A stretch of DNA of 64,000 bases from Candidatus Abyssobacteria bacterium SURF_5 (GTDB lineage: Bacteria > Abyssobacteria > SURF-5), in assembly GCA_003598085.1 (NCBI GenBank), contig QZKU01000004.1:4211-68210 (forward strand), given 5' to 3'. Below, piece after piece: positions 53,663 to 62,465 of this stretch (position 1 is its first letter; the number at the start of each line of letters is the position of its first letter). The notes below the pieces were generated by a model. The model was not told where the DNA came from. It did not search any database and saw only the letters and a program-made list of their open reading frames with translations. The translations under genes were made by a program, and so were the position numbers.

Positions 53663-53691
53663 ATTATAGTGAAATTCCAGCCGCCGGTCAA
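53663..53691 (-). promoter_or_regulatory. mgtE: Promoter of mgtE
   Basis: On the minus strand TTGACC (53691-53686), 17-base spacer, perfect TATAAT (53668-53663). Predicted transcript start near 53656. Confidence 0.6.
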
Positions 53692-53811
53692 GCGGAAAAT
53701 CGAGAAATCTCGCTCTCCGCTCTCTCCGATAATGTATAATTGATGTGACGCGGTGAGGGCCGCAAGCATCTCGTGTAAAACGGACTTTTCTTACCGTCAA
53801 CCGGATACTCG

Positions 53812-55710
53812 ATGAAAACCTGCACGATTCGTTTTATCCTGCTTTTTCTGTTTTTCGCGGGCGTCTCTTGCTCCGAAAAATCAGAAATGAAAACTGCGGC
53901 AGCAGGGAAGGATTCCTGGCCGCACGTTGTTCCGTACCTCGATAGCACACCTTCAGCAAAAGACGGACAAGGCACTGCTTCTGTTGCTCCCGCCGGTCCA
54001 TTCCTTGCGGGCGCAATGACTGATTTTGAAATAGCTTTCACGGTCGGAGAAGCCGGCATAGCGCCCGGCGGGTTTGTTATACTTCAGGTGTCTCCATGGT
54101 GGGGATGGACGACGCCTCAAACGCTCGATCCCGATGGTCCAGGCTACACAACTGTCCGTACTTCATTTTCCGACGCCTCCACAAAAGCATTTACACTCCA
54201 GCTCGGCAGAATCGTTGTCTCATCCGCGTCACGCGGCTTCAGGCACGGAGAAACCATCACGTTCAACCTGAAAGATGTGCGGGTGGATAAATTTGCCGAG
54301 GCCGAGGAATTGTTCCAAATATTCACCGATGCCGACGGTGACGGCCACTCCCGGTGCATTGACAAACCTCCATCCGTCAGAGTAGAGGCGCGAGAAGCGG
54401 TTCGCCTCGAGGTAACGGCGCCGTCGCAGGTGAGACCGGGCGAAACAATCAAGGTGGGTGCGGCGCCACTCGATGTTCTCGGCAACTGGAGTACAATGCC
54501 GCCCGGCAGGTGGCGGCTGTCGGTTATCCGAAACGGACATACTGTGGATGATATCGCGGGGGAAGCATCTGGCGAAGAGAAAAGAATCACCATTCCTTAC
54601 GTCTTCGCTGAAGAGGGGCTGTTTTTCTTTGTGGTTGAAACTGCCTCGAGGTTGCAGGGCAAGAGCAACGTCGTCTTTTGCCGGCAGGGCGAACCTGCTC
54701 TGAATCTCTACTTCGGCGACATCCACGGCCATTCGCGCATGTCGGATGGGACCGGCACGCCGGGGGATTACTACCGATACGCGCGCCAGGTTTCGGGCCT
54801 CGATATCGCCGCACTGACAGATCATGCCGACTACGGAACTATTCCCATAGACGGGGCGGCTTGGGAGCGAATTAAAGATGCGGCAAACACGGCGTACGAG
54901 CCGGGCGAATTTGTCACGTTCCTCGGCTTCGAGTGGACCAACTGGAAGTACGGCCACCGCAATGTCTATTACCGCGACGGCGATGGCCCGGTCTTCCGCT
55001 CAATCGATCCGGAGAGCGACTCCCCGCAGGAATTATGGGAATTGCTGCGGCCGTACGAGGCAATGACGGCCGCTCATCATGTTGGCGGCGGACCAATATC
55101 GACCGACTGGAGCATCCCGCCCGGCCCAAAAGAATACTTCGTCGAGATCAGCTCTATCCATGGGACATCTGAATTTCTCGGAGGCGATTCCGCAGTGTAT
55201 CATCCGGTCAGGGGCGCGTTCGTACGTGATGCGCTGGCGAGAGGATACCGGCTCGGGATAGTCGGCGGAGGAGACACCCACGACGGCCATCCCGGCCAAA
55301 GAAGCGCCGGCGCGCCGGTTACAGGACTTATGGGCGTCTACGCGAAAGAGCTAACACGTGAGGCGGTTTGGGAGGCATTTCGCAGGCGACAGGTTTATGC
55401 AACCAGCGGCCCGAAGATCATCCTTTCCTTCCGAGCCGGCGATTCGCCCATGGGTTCGGAAATCACATGGAGCAGAAATCAGGGGCCGCTACCCCTCGCC
55501 TTTCGCGCCATCTGTTGTGAGAAGATTGAATCGGTTGAAATCATCCGAAACGGACAGGCTGTGTTCCGGACGGCGGGTGAAGGTTTGACCGCTCAATACT
55601 TGCTAACAGATCCAGACCCACCTTCCGGCACTTCCTCGTACTACCTTCGAGTGAAGCAAGCAGATGGCAACCTCGCATGGTCAAGCCCTGTGTGGGTGAC
55701 CAAAAACTAA
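53812..55710 (+). CDS. Secreted PHP-type metal-dependent hydrolase (DUF3604-like) lipoprotein
   Basis: 632 aa. N-terminal hydrophobic segment ending FFAGVSC, a possible lipobox, so probably anchored to a membrane. Residues 60-290 are beta-rich. The PHP-like domain follows: YFGDIHGHSRMSDGTGTP near 302 (metal-binding His-x-His), ALTDHADYG near 338, MTAAHHVGGGP near 420 and GGGDTHDGHPG near 480. A beta-rich tail ends it. This His pattern is that of DUF3604 proteins, thought to be metal-dependent phosphoesterases or related hydrolases; the activity is not established. No clear Shine-Dalgarno precedes the ATG. Confidence 0.82.
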   Translation: MKTCTIRFILLFLFFAGVSCSEKSEMKTAAAGKDSWPHVVPYLDSTPSAKDGQGTASVAPAGPFLAGAMTDFEIAFTVGEAGIAPGGFVILQVSPWWGWTTPQTLDPDGPGYTTVRTSFSDASTKAFTLQLGRIVVSSASRGFRHGETITFNLKDVRVDKFAEAEELFQIFTDADGDGHSRCIDKPPSVRVEAREAVRLEVTAPSQVRPGETIKVGAAPLDVLGNWSTMPPGRWRLSVIRNGHTVDDIAGEASGEEKRITIPYVFAEEGLFFFVVETASRLQGKSNVVFCRQGEPALNLYFGDIHGHSRMSDGTGTPGDYYRYARQVSGLDIAALTDHADYGTIPIDGAAWERIKDAANTAYEPGEFVTFLGFEWTNWKYGHRNVYYRDGDGPVFRSIDPESDSPQELWELLRPYEAMTAAHHVGGGPISTDWSIPPGPKEYFVEISSIHGTSEFLGGDSAVYHPVRGAFVRDALARGYRLGIVGGGDTHDGHPGQRSAGAPVTGLMGVYAKELTREAVWEAFRRRQVYATSGPKIILSFRAGDSPMGSEITWSRNQGPLPLAFRAICCEKIESVEIIRNGQAVFRTAGEGLTAQYLLTDPDPPSGTSSYYLRVKQADGNLAWSSPVWVTKN

Positions 55711-55722
55711 GCAGAAGAGTGC

Positions 55723-56232
55723 TTACATCTCTTCTTCGGGCTCAGCCGCCTCAGGTTCGGCTTCGACTGAAGGTGCTTTCTCCTTGACCGTCCGCAGGCG
55801 ATCTTTACCGAACATCTTCCAGAATTCAACAGCCTGTTCGCCACTCAGCGAATCCGCAAGAGCGGTCCACAGCTCCGCCTCCTTGGCAACAACGGCTTCA
55901 TGAGTTTTATGCACTCGTTGTATCTCGTTTTTGACTCGCGCAGGATCCGGACTACCCTGCAGCGCTGCCGTAAGATCTTGATAGGCTTTCTTATACCTGC
56001 TCACAAGCTCGTCGATTTGTTGGCGATACTGCTCGTTCACCTTCTTCATCCGTGCACGCTGTTCATCCGTCAACTGCAGTCTCTGATCGATCGCGGTCAT
56101 CTCTTTTTGACTGGGCGGGCGAAACACAACGGCCGGATCTCGCCCCTTCGTTTTGGCTGCCTGAGCCAGTGCATCTGCTCCAATGCCGACAATTAAACCG
56201 AGAACTACCAGCGAAACCAGTGCCTTTCTCAT
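55723..56232 (-). CDS. Spy/CpxP-like periplasmic protein, copy 1
   Basis: 169 aa. Signal peptide (ALVSLVVLGLIVGIGADALAQA region, residues 1-24). The mature part is long helices with the LTxxQ-like motif LQLTDEQRARMKKVNEQYRQ and ends in an acidic tail (EAEPEAAEPEEEM). Similar to Spy/CpxP family periplasmic chaperones, which bind unfolded proteins under envelope stress, but lower in similarity. Paralog of the next gene (shared RPPxQxE, QLQLTDEQR, LQGxxDPAxV and LW-AL pattern). It has its own promoter at 56275-56303. Confidence 0.75.
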   Translation of the reverse strand: MRKALVSLVVLGLIVGIGADALAQAAKTKGRDPAVVFRPPSQKEMTAIDQRLQLTDEQRARMKKVNEQYRQQIDELVSRYKKAYQDLTAALQGSPDPARVKNEIQRVHKTHEAVVAKEAELWTALADSLSGEQAVEFWKMFGKDRLRTVKEKAPSVEAEPEAAEPEEEM

Positions 56233-56604
56233 GTCGCTCCTCTCCTTTTCTGAACCGGTGCACGAATTGGTTGAATTGTATCACTTTCGACGTAGTTGCG
56301 CAAAAAAATATTCAACAGAAGACGACTTATTTGTTTCGAGGTGTGAAATCATTATGGATGGGATATCAAACTAATATGGGGTGGATTTGGGTTGTGCCGG
56401 TTTCCCCGATGACATCCTCAAAGAGTGCGATTGCGGGTAAATTCCGTTATGAATAAGCGGCGAGATGGCGAATCTCGTGGGCAAGATCGTTCGCATATGA
56501 ATTCGCAAACGACGCCATGATCTCGCAGATTCGCCATCCCTTCGCCACAACCGCGGGTATGATTTGCTCTTCGTTGATCCCGGTGATCGCTCTGCTGACA
56601 CCCT
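56233..56604. other. Intergenic region between the Spy-like paralogs
   Basis: It holds a promoter for the downstream copy (56275-56303). An open frame on the minus strand that runs from inside the upstream gene into this gap (to 56447) ends in a protein-like tail, but has no start signal of its own. I treat it as a remnant or chance. Confidence 0.45.
56275..56303 (-). promoter_or_regulatory. Promoter of Spy-like copy 1
   Basis: On the minus strand TTGCGC (56303-56298), 17-base spacer, TACAAT (56280-56275), 36-base leader to the ATG at 56232. Confidence 0.5.
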
Positions 56605-57093
56605 TTATCTCAAGAAGCCCTCGGGCGCCGGCGCCGGAGTCGTTGCGGGACCGGTTACTCTGCTTTGGCCGAATACCTGCCAGAATTTCTCGGTTTGTTC
56701 CTGCGTCAGATTGTTCGAAAGCGCATTCCATAACTGCATCTCCCTCGAAATGATCGAGGAGTGCAGCCGGTGCAACTCTTCGAGGGCATTTTCGACCTGG
56801 GCAGGATCGCTCGTTCCCTGAAGAGTTGCCGCAAGATTCTGTCGTGCAGTCTGATAGCTGCTTGTAAGCCTTTGCAGTTCCTGCGTGTATTGGACGTACG
56901 TGTTCTGCAACTGAACGCGCTGTTCATCCGTAAGCTGTAACTGCTGGACAAGCGCATCGATTTCATTTTGAGTGGGAGGCCGCAGTAATACCATCAAATC
57001 GGAACCCGCCTGTCCCACTTGTTGCGCGTTTGCCCCGATCCCGAAGGCGAACATTATTGCCACAACTAAGACGAAAGCAATCAACTTCTTCAT
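56605..57093 (-). CDS. Spy/CpxP-like periplasmic protein, copy 2
   Basis: 162 aa from ATG 57093, which has AGGAGG upstream; an earlier in-frame start at 57117 lacks one. Signal peptide (KKLIAFVLVVAIMFAFGIGANA). Helical mature part with LRPPTQNEIDALVQQLQ and LTDEQRVQLQNTYVQYTQ, clearly paralogous to copy 1. The tail is Pro/Ala-rich instead of acidic. Likely envelope-stress or binding protein. Confidence 0.75.
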   Translation of the reverse strand: MKKLIAFVLVVAIMFAFGIGANAQQVGQAGSDLMVLLRPPTQNEIDALVQQLQLTDEQRVQLQNTYVQYTQELQRLTSSYQTARQNLAATLQGTSDPAQVENALEELHRLHSSIISREMQLWNALSNNLTQEQTEKFWQVFGQSRVTGPATTPAPAPEGFLR

Positions 57094-57132
57094 GTTTATC
57101 ATCCTCCTGTAAAACACAACATCTTTTACTAA

Positions 57133-57161
57133 AATGTAACAGAACGCACAAGACTTGGCAA
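57133..57161 (-). promoter_or_regulatory. Candidate promoter of Spy-like copy 2
   Basis: On the minus strand TTGCCA (57161-57156), 17-base spacer, TACATT (57138-57133), leader of about 33 bases. Confidence 0.45.
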
Positions 57162-57257
57162 GCCCGAAGCCTCTACAAGAGGAGGACGCTTAATGGCGGG
57201 TTTAAGAAGACATGACTCACCTGGGGTGATAAATTTCGGCAAGCCCTTACGCGGCTC

Positions 57258-59870
57258 TCACCACTGGACGCAGTCTAAGTCCTGCAGCCCTTCATTATAT
57301 GATTCAAGCGTTTGCGCAGCCTGGATCATCTCTTTGCCGATTGCGCTTGACGGTTTCACACCACAAGGCAACGTCCTGGTAAATTGTGCCAGAAGGTTGT
57401 CCGCGACTTGAACCGTATCCTCTATCGGGCCCGGTTCGGAGTCATTTTCGAGGTTGAGCTTTGTTGCGATCAACTGATGCGCCAGAATCATGCTTGCGTC
57501 ACCGCGGACCGGCGTCTGCAACAGCTTGTGCAGAGTCTCCTTTTGATAAAGATAATTACCGAGCCGGAGCGACTGAATCGGCCAGGCGCCGGGGTGATTC
57601 TTCCAGAAACCGAAGCCTTTCGGGCATTGATATTCAGGCACAATCGCGGTGACGACGCACGTATCCGGCTCGCTGTCAGAAATTCCATCGGAGACAACCA
57701 ACTGAACAACGTACTGTCCCTCCGTCTCGGCCAGCAGAATAGGCGTCGGAGATGTTGGGTCGACCAGAATGGGTCCGGTGTCCGATTCCGTCATCATCAG
57801 TAGCGACTCTGCAGGATAGGATGCCGGGTTCTTGAGGACGCACCAGGAATAGAAGAGCGGGTCTCCATCCGGGTCATAACTGGATGCGCCATCCAGTTCG
57901 AGCGCACTGCCAACCGTGGTTTCCTGATCGCCTCCGGCATCGGCAACAGGCGGCAAGTTTTGTGTCGATATGACGACCAGATCAGGCTGGCTGGTGCACA
58001 ACCCATCGCTCACGCACAGTTCGACATGGTATTCTCCCACTTTATCCACTGTGAATGATGCGCTCCCGTCCCCTTGAATATCAAGGACTGCAGCGCTCCC
58101 CTCAGGCTTTTTGAAAAGTGACCAGGAATAGCTGAGGGTATCTCCGTCCGGATCACTGCTCGCGCTGCCATCCAAAAACGCAGTTCCCCCCACGACCACA
58201 CTGGTATCGGGGCCGGCGTCGGCGGCCGGGCAGGAGTTGATGGTACTGATGACCACGCTGTCAATGGCGCTTTCACAATGACCATCGGAAACGATCAGGT
58301 CAACAATATAGTCACCGAATGCATCAATGAAGATCTCCGGATTAAGAGCGGCCGGATCGGAGAGCTCGGCGGAGCTGAACTGGGGTTTGCTTGATATATT
58401 CCAGGTATATGTGAGAGCGTCTCCGTCAATATCCGTGCTGCCGCTGCCGTCAAGACAGATGATCTGGCCGACGGACGCCGCTTGATCGGTTCCGGCATTC
58501 GCGGCAGGACACGTATTACAGAAATCGTCAAGTACTCCATTGCAGTTGTTATCTATACCGTCGTTACAGATTTCAACGGCGTCAGGGTCTCCACAACCGG
58601 TTTGAATAAGAGGCGCCCATCTGATGATGAGCTGGGCGGTATAGGCGTCCTGATCCGGTTCCTGGGTTCCGGTGCGGTACCAACTCCCGTTAGCATGATA
58701 AAGGACCAACCCGAATTGGCGTCCCGAGGCGGTTTCCGGGTCGTAATCCGGGTTCTTTATGCGCTCCTGAACCAATGCAGTGATATCGGGGCTGTAGAAC
58801 CACGTGCCGGTGGTCCAGTTGGAAATGTTATTCCACGGCACTGCTTCCCCCTGGCGCGGGATCTGGTTTAGAAAAGCTCCGTCCGGATAGTTCGCGGTGC
58901 TGAATCCTAATCCCGCTTCCCATTTACCGTCGGGAACAAGTGCTTGAAAGGCGGCATCAAGATATCCCTCGTTAACGTAGTCGGAGCGTATTGCAACGAA
59001 TGCGCTCTCGATTATCGACAGCTTTGGAACGGTGAGAGCCCATCTCCAGTACGAACTGTACCAGCAGCCCGTAGTCGCCGCATATCCGAAGTAATGCCAT
59101 CCATTCGAGTCATTGTAGCCGTTCAGATTTCTCGCGCCTACGGCGGAATAAGCGTCTTCCTCGGGAGAATCCTTGATATAAAACGTCTCTGTCACGGCAG
59201 TGGAAGGAGTAACTGGTCCCGGAATCCACTCGACATACAGTTGTGCTGTATAAGAGTCATTATCGGGTTCCTGCGTCGCCGTCCGGTATGCGGAGCCGGA
59301 GACAAAAGAAAGAACTAATCCCAGATAGTTTTTTCGCACGTCCTGAGGATCATAATCGGCGCTGTCGACGCGTGCTTGAACCAGATTACTGATATCAGGA
59401 CTGCTATACCACGAACCGGCAATCCAGTCAGGGATATTTTCCCACAAGACCGGAGTCCCCTGCCGCAAGATATCGTTCAGGCTACTACCGAGAGGATAAT
59501 TTGCGGTCGAAAAACCATTTCCATTGGTCCACCGATCATCCGGAACCAATCCCTGGAAATCCGCGCTTAACAAGCCGGAATTGGTGTAGTCCGCCCTCAG
59601 TTGCACAAATGCATTTGTAATCGTAGATCCCCGCGGGATATCTATCGCCCATCTCCAGTACGCACTGAAATATACGCTCGAAGAACGTCCGAAGTATTGC
59701 CAGCCGTACCCGTTGTTGTAAACATTTGCATCCTTGGCGCCCCAATTGGCACAGGTGTCTTCTTGAGGGGCATTGGCCACTCGAAAGACCGCGCTGTCCG
59801 CATATGCAGCGCCAGTCGCCGGAAGCACAAGAAGCAACATAAGAAGCAGAATGGGAATTTTTCTCATCAT
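57258..59870 (-). CDS. Large surface protein: two DNRLRE-like modules, MopE-type motif, PKD-like domains
   Basis: 870 aa from ATG 59870 with AGGGGG 5 bases upstream. Signal peptide (ILLLMLLLVLPATGAAYA). Two tandem modules of about 220 residues (FRVANAPQEDT...WRWAIDIPRGSTITNAFVQL; second copy FYIKDSPEEDA...YWRWALTVPKLS) look like DNRLRE/carbohydrate-binding beta domains. Then a MopE-like calcium/metal motif EICNDGIDNNCNGVLDDFC, three PKD/REJ-like domains (LDGSGSTDIDGDALTYTW and similar), and a C-terminal CPKGFGFWKNHPGAWP motif. Such mosaics are cell-surface or exported binding proteins. Paralog of the next gene. Confidence 0.85.
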   Translation of the reverse strand: MMRKIPILLLMLLLVLPATGAAYADSAVFRVANAPQEDTCANWGAKDANVYNNGYGWQYFGRSSSVYFSAYWRWAIDIPRGSTITNAFVQLRADYTNSGLLSADFQGLVPDDRWTNGNGFSTANYPLGSSLNDILRQGTPVLWENIPDWIAGSWYSSPDISNLVQARVDSADYDPQDVRKNYLGLVLSFVSGSAYRTATQEPDNDSYTAQLYVEWIPGPVTPSTAVTETFYIKDSPEEDAYSAVGARNLNGYNDSNGWHYFGYAATTGCWYSSYWRWALTVPKLSIIESAFVAIRSDYVNEGYLDAAFQALVPDGKWEAGLGFSTANYPDGAFLNQIPRQGEAVPWNNISNWTTGTWFYSPDITALVQERIKNPDYDPETASGRQFGLVLYHANGSWYRTGTQEPDQDAYTAQLIIRWAPLIQTGCGDPDAVEICNDGIDNNCNGVLDDFCNTCPAANAGTDQAASVGQIICLDGSGSTDIDGDALTYTWNISSKPQFSSAELSDPAALNPEIFIDAFGDYIVDLIVSDGHCESAIDSVVISTINSCPAADAGPDTSVVVGGTAFLDGSASSDPDGDTLSYSWSLFKKPEGSAAVLDIQGDGSASFTVDKVGEYHVELCVSDGLCTSQPDLVVISTQNLPPVADAGGDQETTVGSALELDGASSYDPDGDPLFYSWCVLKNPASYPAESLLMMTESDTGPILVDPTSPTPILLAETEGQYVVQLVVSDGISDSEPDTCVVTAIVPEYQCPKGFGFWKNHPGAWPIQSLRLGNYLYQKETLHKLLQTPVRGDASMILAHQLIATKLNLENDSEPGPIEDTVQVADNLLAQFTRTLPCGVKPSSAIGKEMIQAAQTLESYNEGLQDLDCVQW

Positions 59871-59916
59871 GATATCCCCCTCGGCGATCACGATTCCGCC
59901 ATATACCTCCATTGGT

Positions 59917-59931
59917 AGCAAGAATCGTTCT
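59917..59931 (-). repeat. Leader motif shared with the paralog (AGAACGATTCTTGCT)
   Basis: A 15-base motif 47 bases before the ATG of the 59870 gene. It recurs with one change at 62307-62321, 54 bases before the ATG of the paralog. Probably a leftover of gene duplication or a shared regulatory site. Confidence 0.5.
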
Positions 59932-60138
59932 GAAGGAGATATCTGAAGGCAAAACAAGAGAGATGGGTCGGAAGCAACTGATAAAACGCTACTTACACAG
60001 GGTTGTAATGGGGGACAGAGCCGCAAGGTTTCAGCGGGACCCGCCTCCTTTTATTTCAAAATCGTCATCGAGAGCTCACAGAATTACTTTTGTGTAATTT
60101 GTGGCATCGTGTTCATTAACTGGCTGCGAAGACCAATG

Positions 60139-62253
60139 CTAGTGCGAAACAAGCCTGAAATCCTTCAGTTGAATCGTCAATTCTCCTTCTCCAGATGGGA
60201 ATTCGGGTCCAACGATGTATTCGCCCCACCTGATGTTGGTTCTTATCGGATTGCCCAAAGCTTTTACCGCGGCTTCTTCAGAGATGGCGGACAAATCGAG
60301 GCTGAAGTTGATCCAGTCTCCGTTGTTGGAGAGCCTTGCCAGGTCGCTCCATCGCAAGAGGATATAGTTACTTCTTTCCTCGTAGATTGTGGAAAGAGAT
60401 AAGTTCCAGTAGGGGCTATGAACATGATTGAGATAGTTATCGGATTCCACAGCCTTTTTGGAAATGGTATCTAAAAAAGTCCCCCCAATTCTGATTGCGC
60501 CGCTATTATCGAACTTCAGCCAGTTCTCATTGGTCATACTTACCCTGATTGAGCCCTTTAAAGAATAGTTGAGCCCGGTATACGTTTCATCAAGCACGGC
60601 TGTATACGGCATGCAGGTGATGCCGGGATCATCCGGATACGTTCGGCTCAACCCGATGTACACCCAGAGACGATCGCTCAGCCCCGGCCTGTCGGGGTGG
60701 GTGTATGTATTTATCGGATGGAAGTTCAAGGTGAGCACGCGACCATCTGAGGACCAGTCGAAATCCTGGTCGATTCCATATCTCGGAAGTTTCTCTTCAG
60801 GACAATCGGTATAAGCATACCTGCCTCCCATTACCGACAGATACCCTGCTTGTACATCGTCTTTGTAGAATGGGATATTTGTCGTCTGGCAGATGTGGTC
60901 GTGCTTGTCGAAACGCAATGTGCATTCTTCTGGAGCGACGATTGAGCCGTCGCAACCCTCTTTGGCGGTTCCTCCGCCTTCACATACGTTTTGGGGAGGC
61001 AGCCACTTGACATGCAGCTGAGCGGTATAACGATTATCCACGGGTTCTTGTGTCGCGATGCGGTATCCTGTTCCGGCGACAGGGTACAGGACAAGGCCGA
61101 AAGCCGCTCGCTGATTGTTTGCGGGGTCGTAATCCGGATCATCGATATGTTCCTGAACGAGTGCTGCCACATCGGGGCTATAAAACCACGCGCCAGTGGT
61201 CCACCAAGGAATATTGCTCCAGGGTATCGCATCTCCACGACGAGGGATATCGGATAAGGAATTGCCATCGACATACTGTTTTCGACTGAAGCCGGCTGGA
61301 CTCTCCCAGGATCCATCCGGTGCAAGCGCTTGTAGAGCTGCATCAAGATATCCGGATGTCGAACCAGCCGAGCGAATTTTCAGAGAGGCGCTCGTTATGG
61401 TTGAACCCCGGGGTATTGACAGAAACCATCTCCAGTAAGCGTTATACGTGCTCGATGTGCCGGAGACGTATCCGAAATATTGCCGCCCGTTCTTATTGTT
61501 AAAACCGTTTTTGTTTACAGGCCCTTGCGATGAAAAAGTATCCTCCTGCGCCGTATCGGCAACCTGAAAGATCATCTCGGTTTCGGCGGAGCGAGTCTCA
61601 GGAGGCCCGGGAATCCACTCGATGTACAGGCGCGCGGTGAACGTGGCATCATCCGGTTGCTGAGTCGCTGTTCGAAAGTGGGAACCGGAAACATAAGAGA
61701 GCGCCAAACCGAAGTATCTCCCTCTCTCGTCAAGCGGGTCGTAGTCCTCATTGTCAATGCGGGCCTGGACCAGATTCGACAGATCGGGGCTGTCGTACCT
61801 GGCGCCGTAAGTCCAGTCCGGCACTTTCTGCCAGAGGACGGGGGTCCCCTGACGCAGAATACTGTTCAGATCAGTTCCCCTCTGATAGTTTGTGGCAGCG
61901 AAGCCGTTCTCATTATCCCAGCGGTTGTCCGGGAGCAGCGCGGAAAATTCGGCGGCCAGTTCGCCGAAGTTAGTATAGTCCGCTCGCAACTGCACGTGAG
62001 CCGCAGTAATCGTGGAACCCTTCGGGATGTTTATTGGCCATCTCCAGTAGGCGTTATAGTAACAGCCGGCATCTTGACAGAATCCAAAATATTGCCAGCC
62101 GGAGGAAGTATTGTATCCATTGAAGTCCCGAGAGCCGCAGATCGAGAAAGCATCCTCCTGCGGTCGATTCGCCAAAGAAAAAAATGCGCTGTCGCCAAAC
62201 GCGCTCCCGTTGAAGAGAAAGCAAAGGAACAGAATAAAAATTTTTCGCCTCAT
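60139..62253 (-). CDS. Large surface protein: two DNRLRE-like modules plus unique C-terminal domain
   Basis: 704 aa. Signal peptide (KIFILFLCFLFNGSAFGDSA). Two tandem DNRLRE-like modules (SLANRPQEDAFSICGSRDFNGY...PINIPKGSTITAAHVQL in the first), about 55-60% alike by eye to those of the downstream paralog. After about residue 420 the protein has an unrecognised beta-rich domain with Cys-rich start (CEGGGTAKEGCDGS) and no MopE or PKD parts. No enzyme motif seen. Likely an exported binding or adhesion protein. The start of the gene is preceded by GGGGGAGAAGATC. Confidence 0.82.
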   Translation of the reverse strand: MRRKIFILFLCFLFNGSAFGDSAFFSLANRPQEDAFSICGSRDFNGYNTSSGWQYFGFCQDAGCYYNAYWRWPINIPKGSTITAAHVQLRADYTNFGELAAEFSALLPDNRWDNENGFAATNYQRGTDLNSILRQGTPVLWQKVPDWTYGARYDSPDLSNLVQARIDNEDYDPLDERGRYFGLALSYVSGSHFRTATQQPDDATFTARLYIEWIPGPPETRSAETEMIFQVADTAQEDTFSSQGPVNKNGFNNKNGRQYFGYVSGTSSTYNAYWRWFLSIPRGSTITSASLKIRSAGSTSGYLDAALQALAPDGSWESPAGFSRKQYVDGNSLSDIPRRGDAIPWSNIPWWTTGAWFYSPDVAALVQEHIDDPDYDPANNQRAAFGLVLYPVAGTGYRIATQEPVDNRYTAQLHVKWLPPQNVCEGGGTAKEGCDGSIVAPEECTLRFDKHDHICQTTNIPFYKDDVQAGYLSVMGGRYAYTDCPEEKLPRYGIDQDFDWSSDGRVLTLNFHPINTYTHPDRPGLSDRLWVYIGLSRTYPDDPGITCMPYTAVLDETYTGLNYSLKGSIRVSMTNENWLKFDNSGAIRIGGTFLDTISKKAVESDNYLNHVHSPYWNLSLSTIYEERSNYILLRWSDLARLSNNGDWINFSLDLSAISEEAAVKALGNPIRTNIRWGEYIVGPEFPSGEGELTIQLKDFRLVSH

Positions 62254-62306
62254 GATCTTCTCCCCCAGCTATTGCTGATGAAAAAAAACTGTCGTCTTGC
62301 CAGCAG

Positions 62307-62321
62307 AGCAAGAATCATTCT
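62307..62321 (-). repeat. Leader motif shared with the paralog (AGAATGATTCTTGCT)
   Basis: Matches 59917-59931 at 14 of 15 positions and lies 54 bases before the ATG of the 62253 gene. Confidence 0.5.
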
Positions 62322-62465
62322 CATTGGAAATTCGAGTTGAAAAAAGACTGGAGAGTCATCGACAAGGTTCTGCGGAGAAGGAGGTTGGAAAGCGGGTGAT
62401 CCGGTATCCCTAAGAGCCCGAATCAATATGAAGCTTCAGAAAGATTTCAATCAATGCATCCGGTA

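Noticed and set aside
56447-56731. Second gene overlapping the Spy-like copy 2
   Set aside because: Most of it is a shadow of the Spy-like gene; only its tail looks protein-like and it has no start signal.
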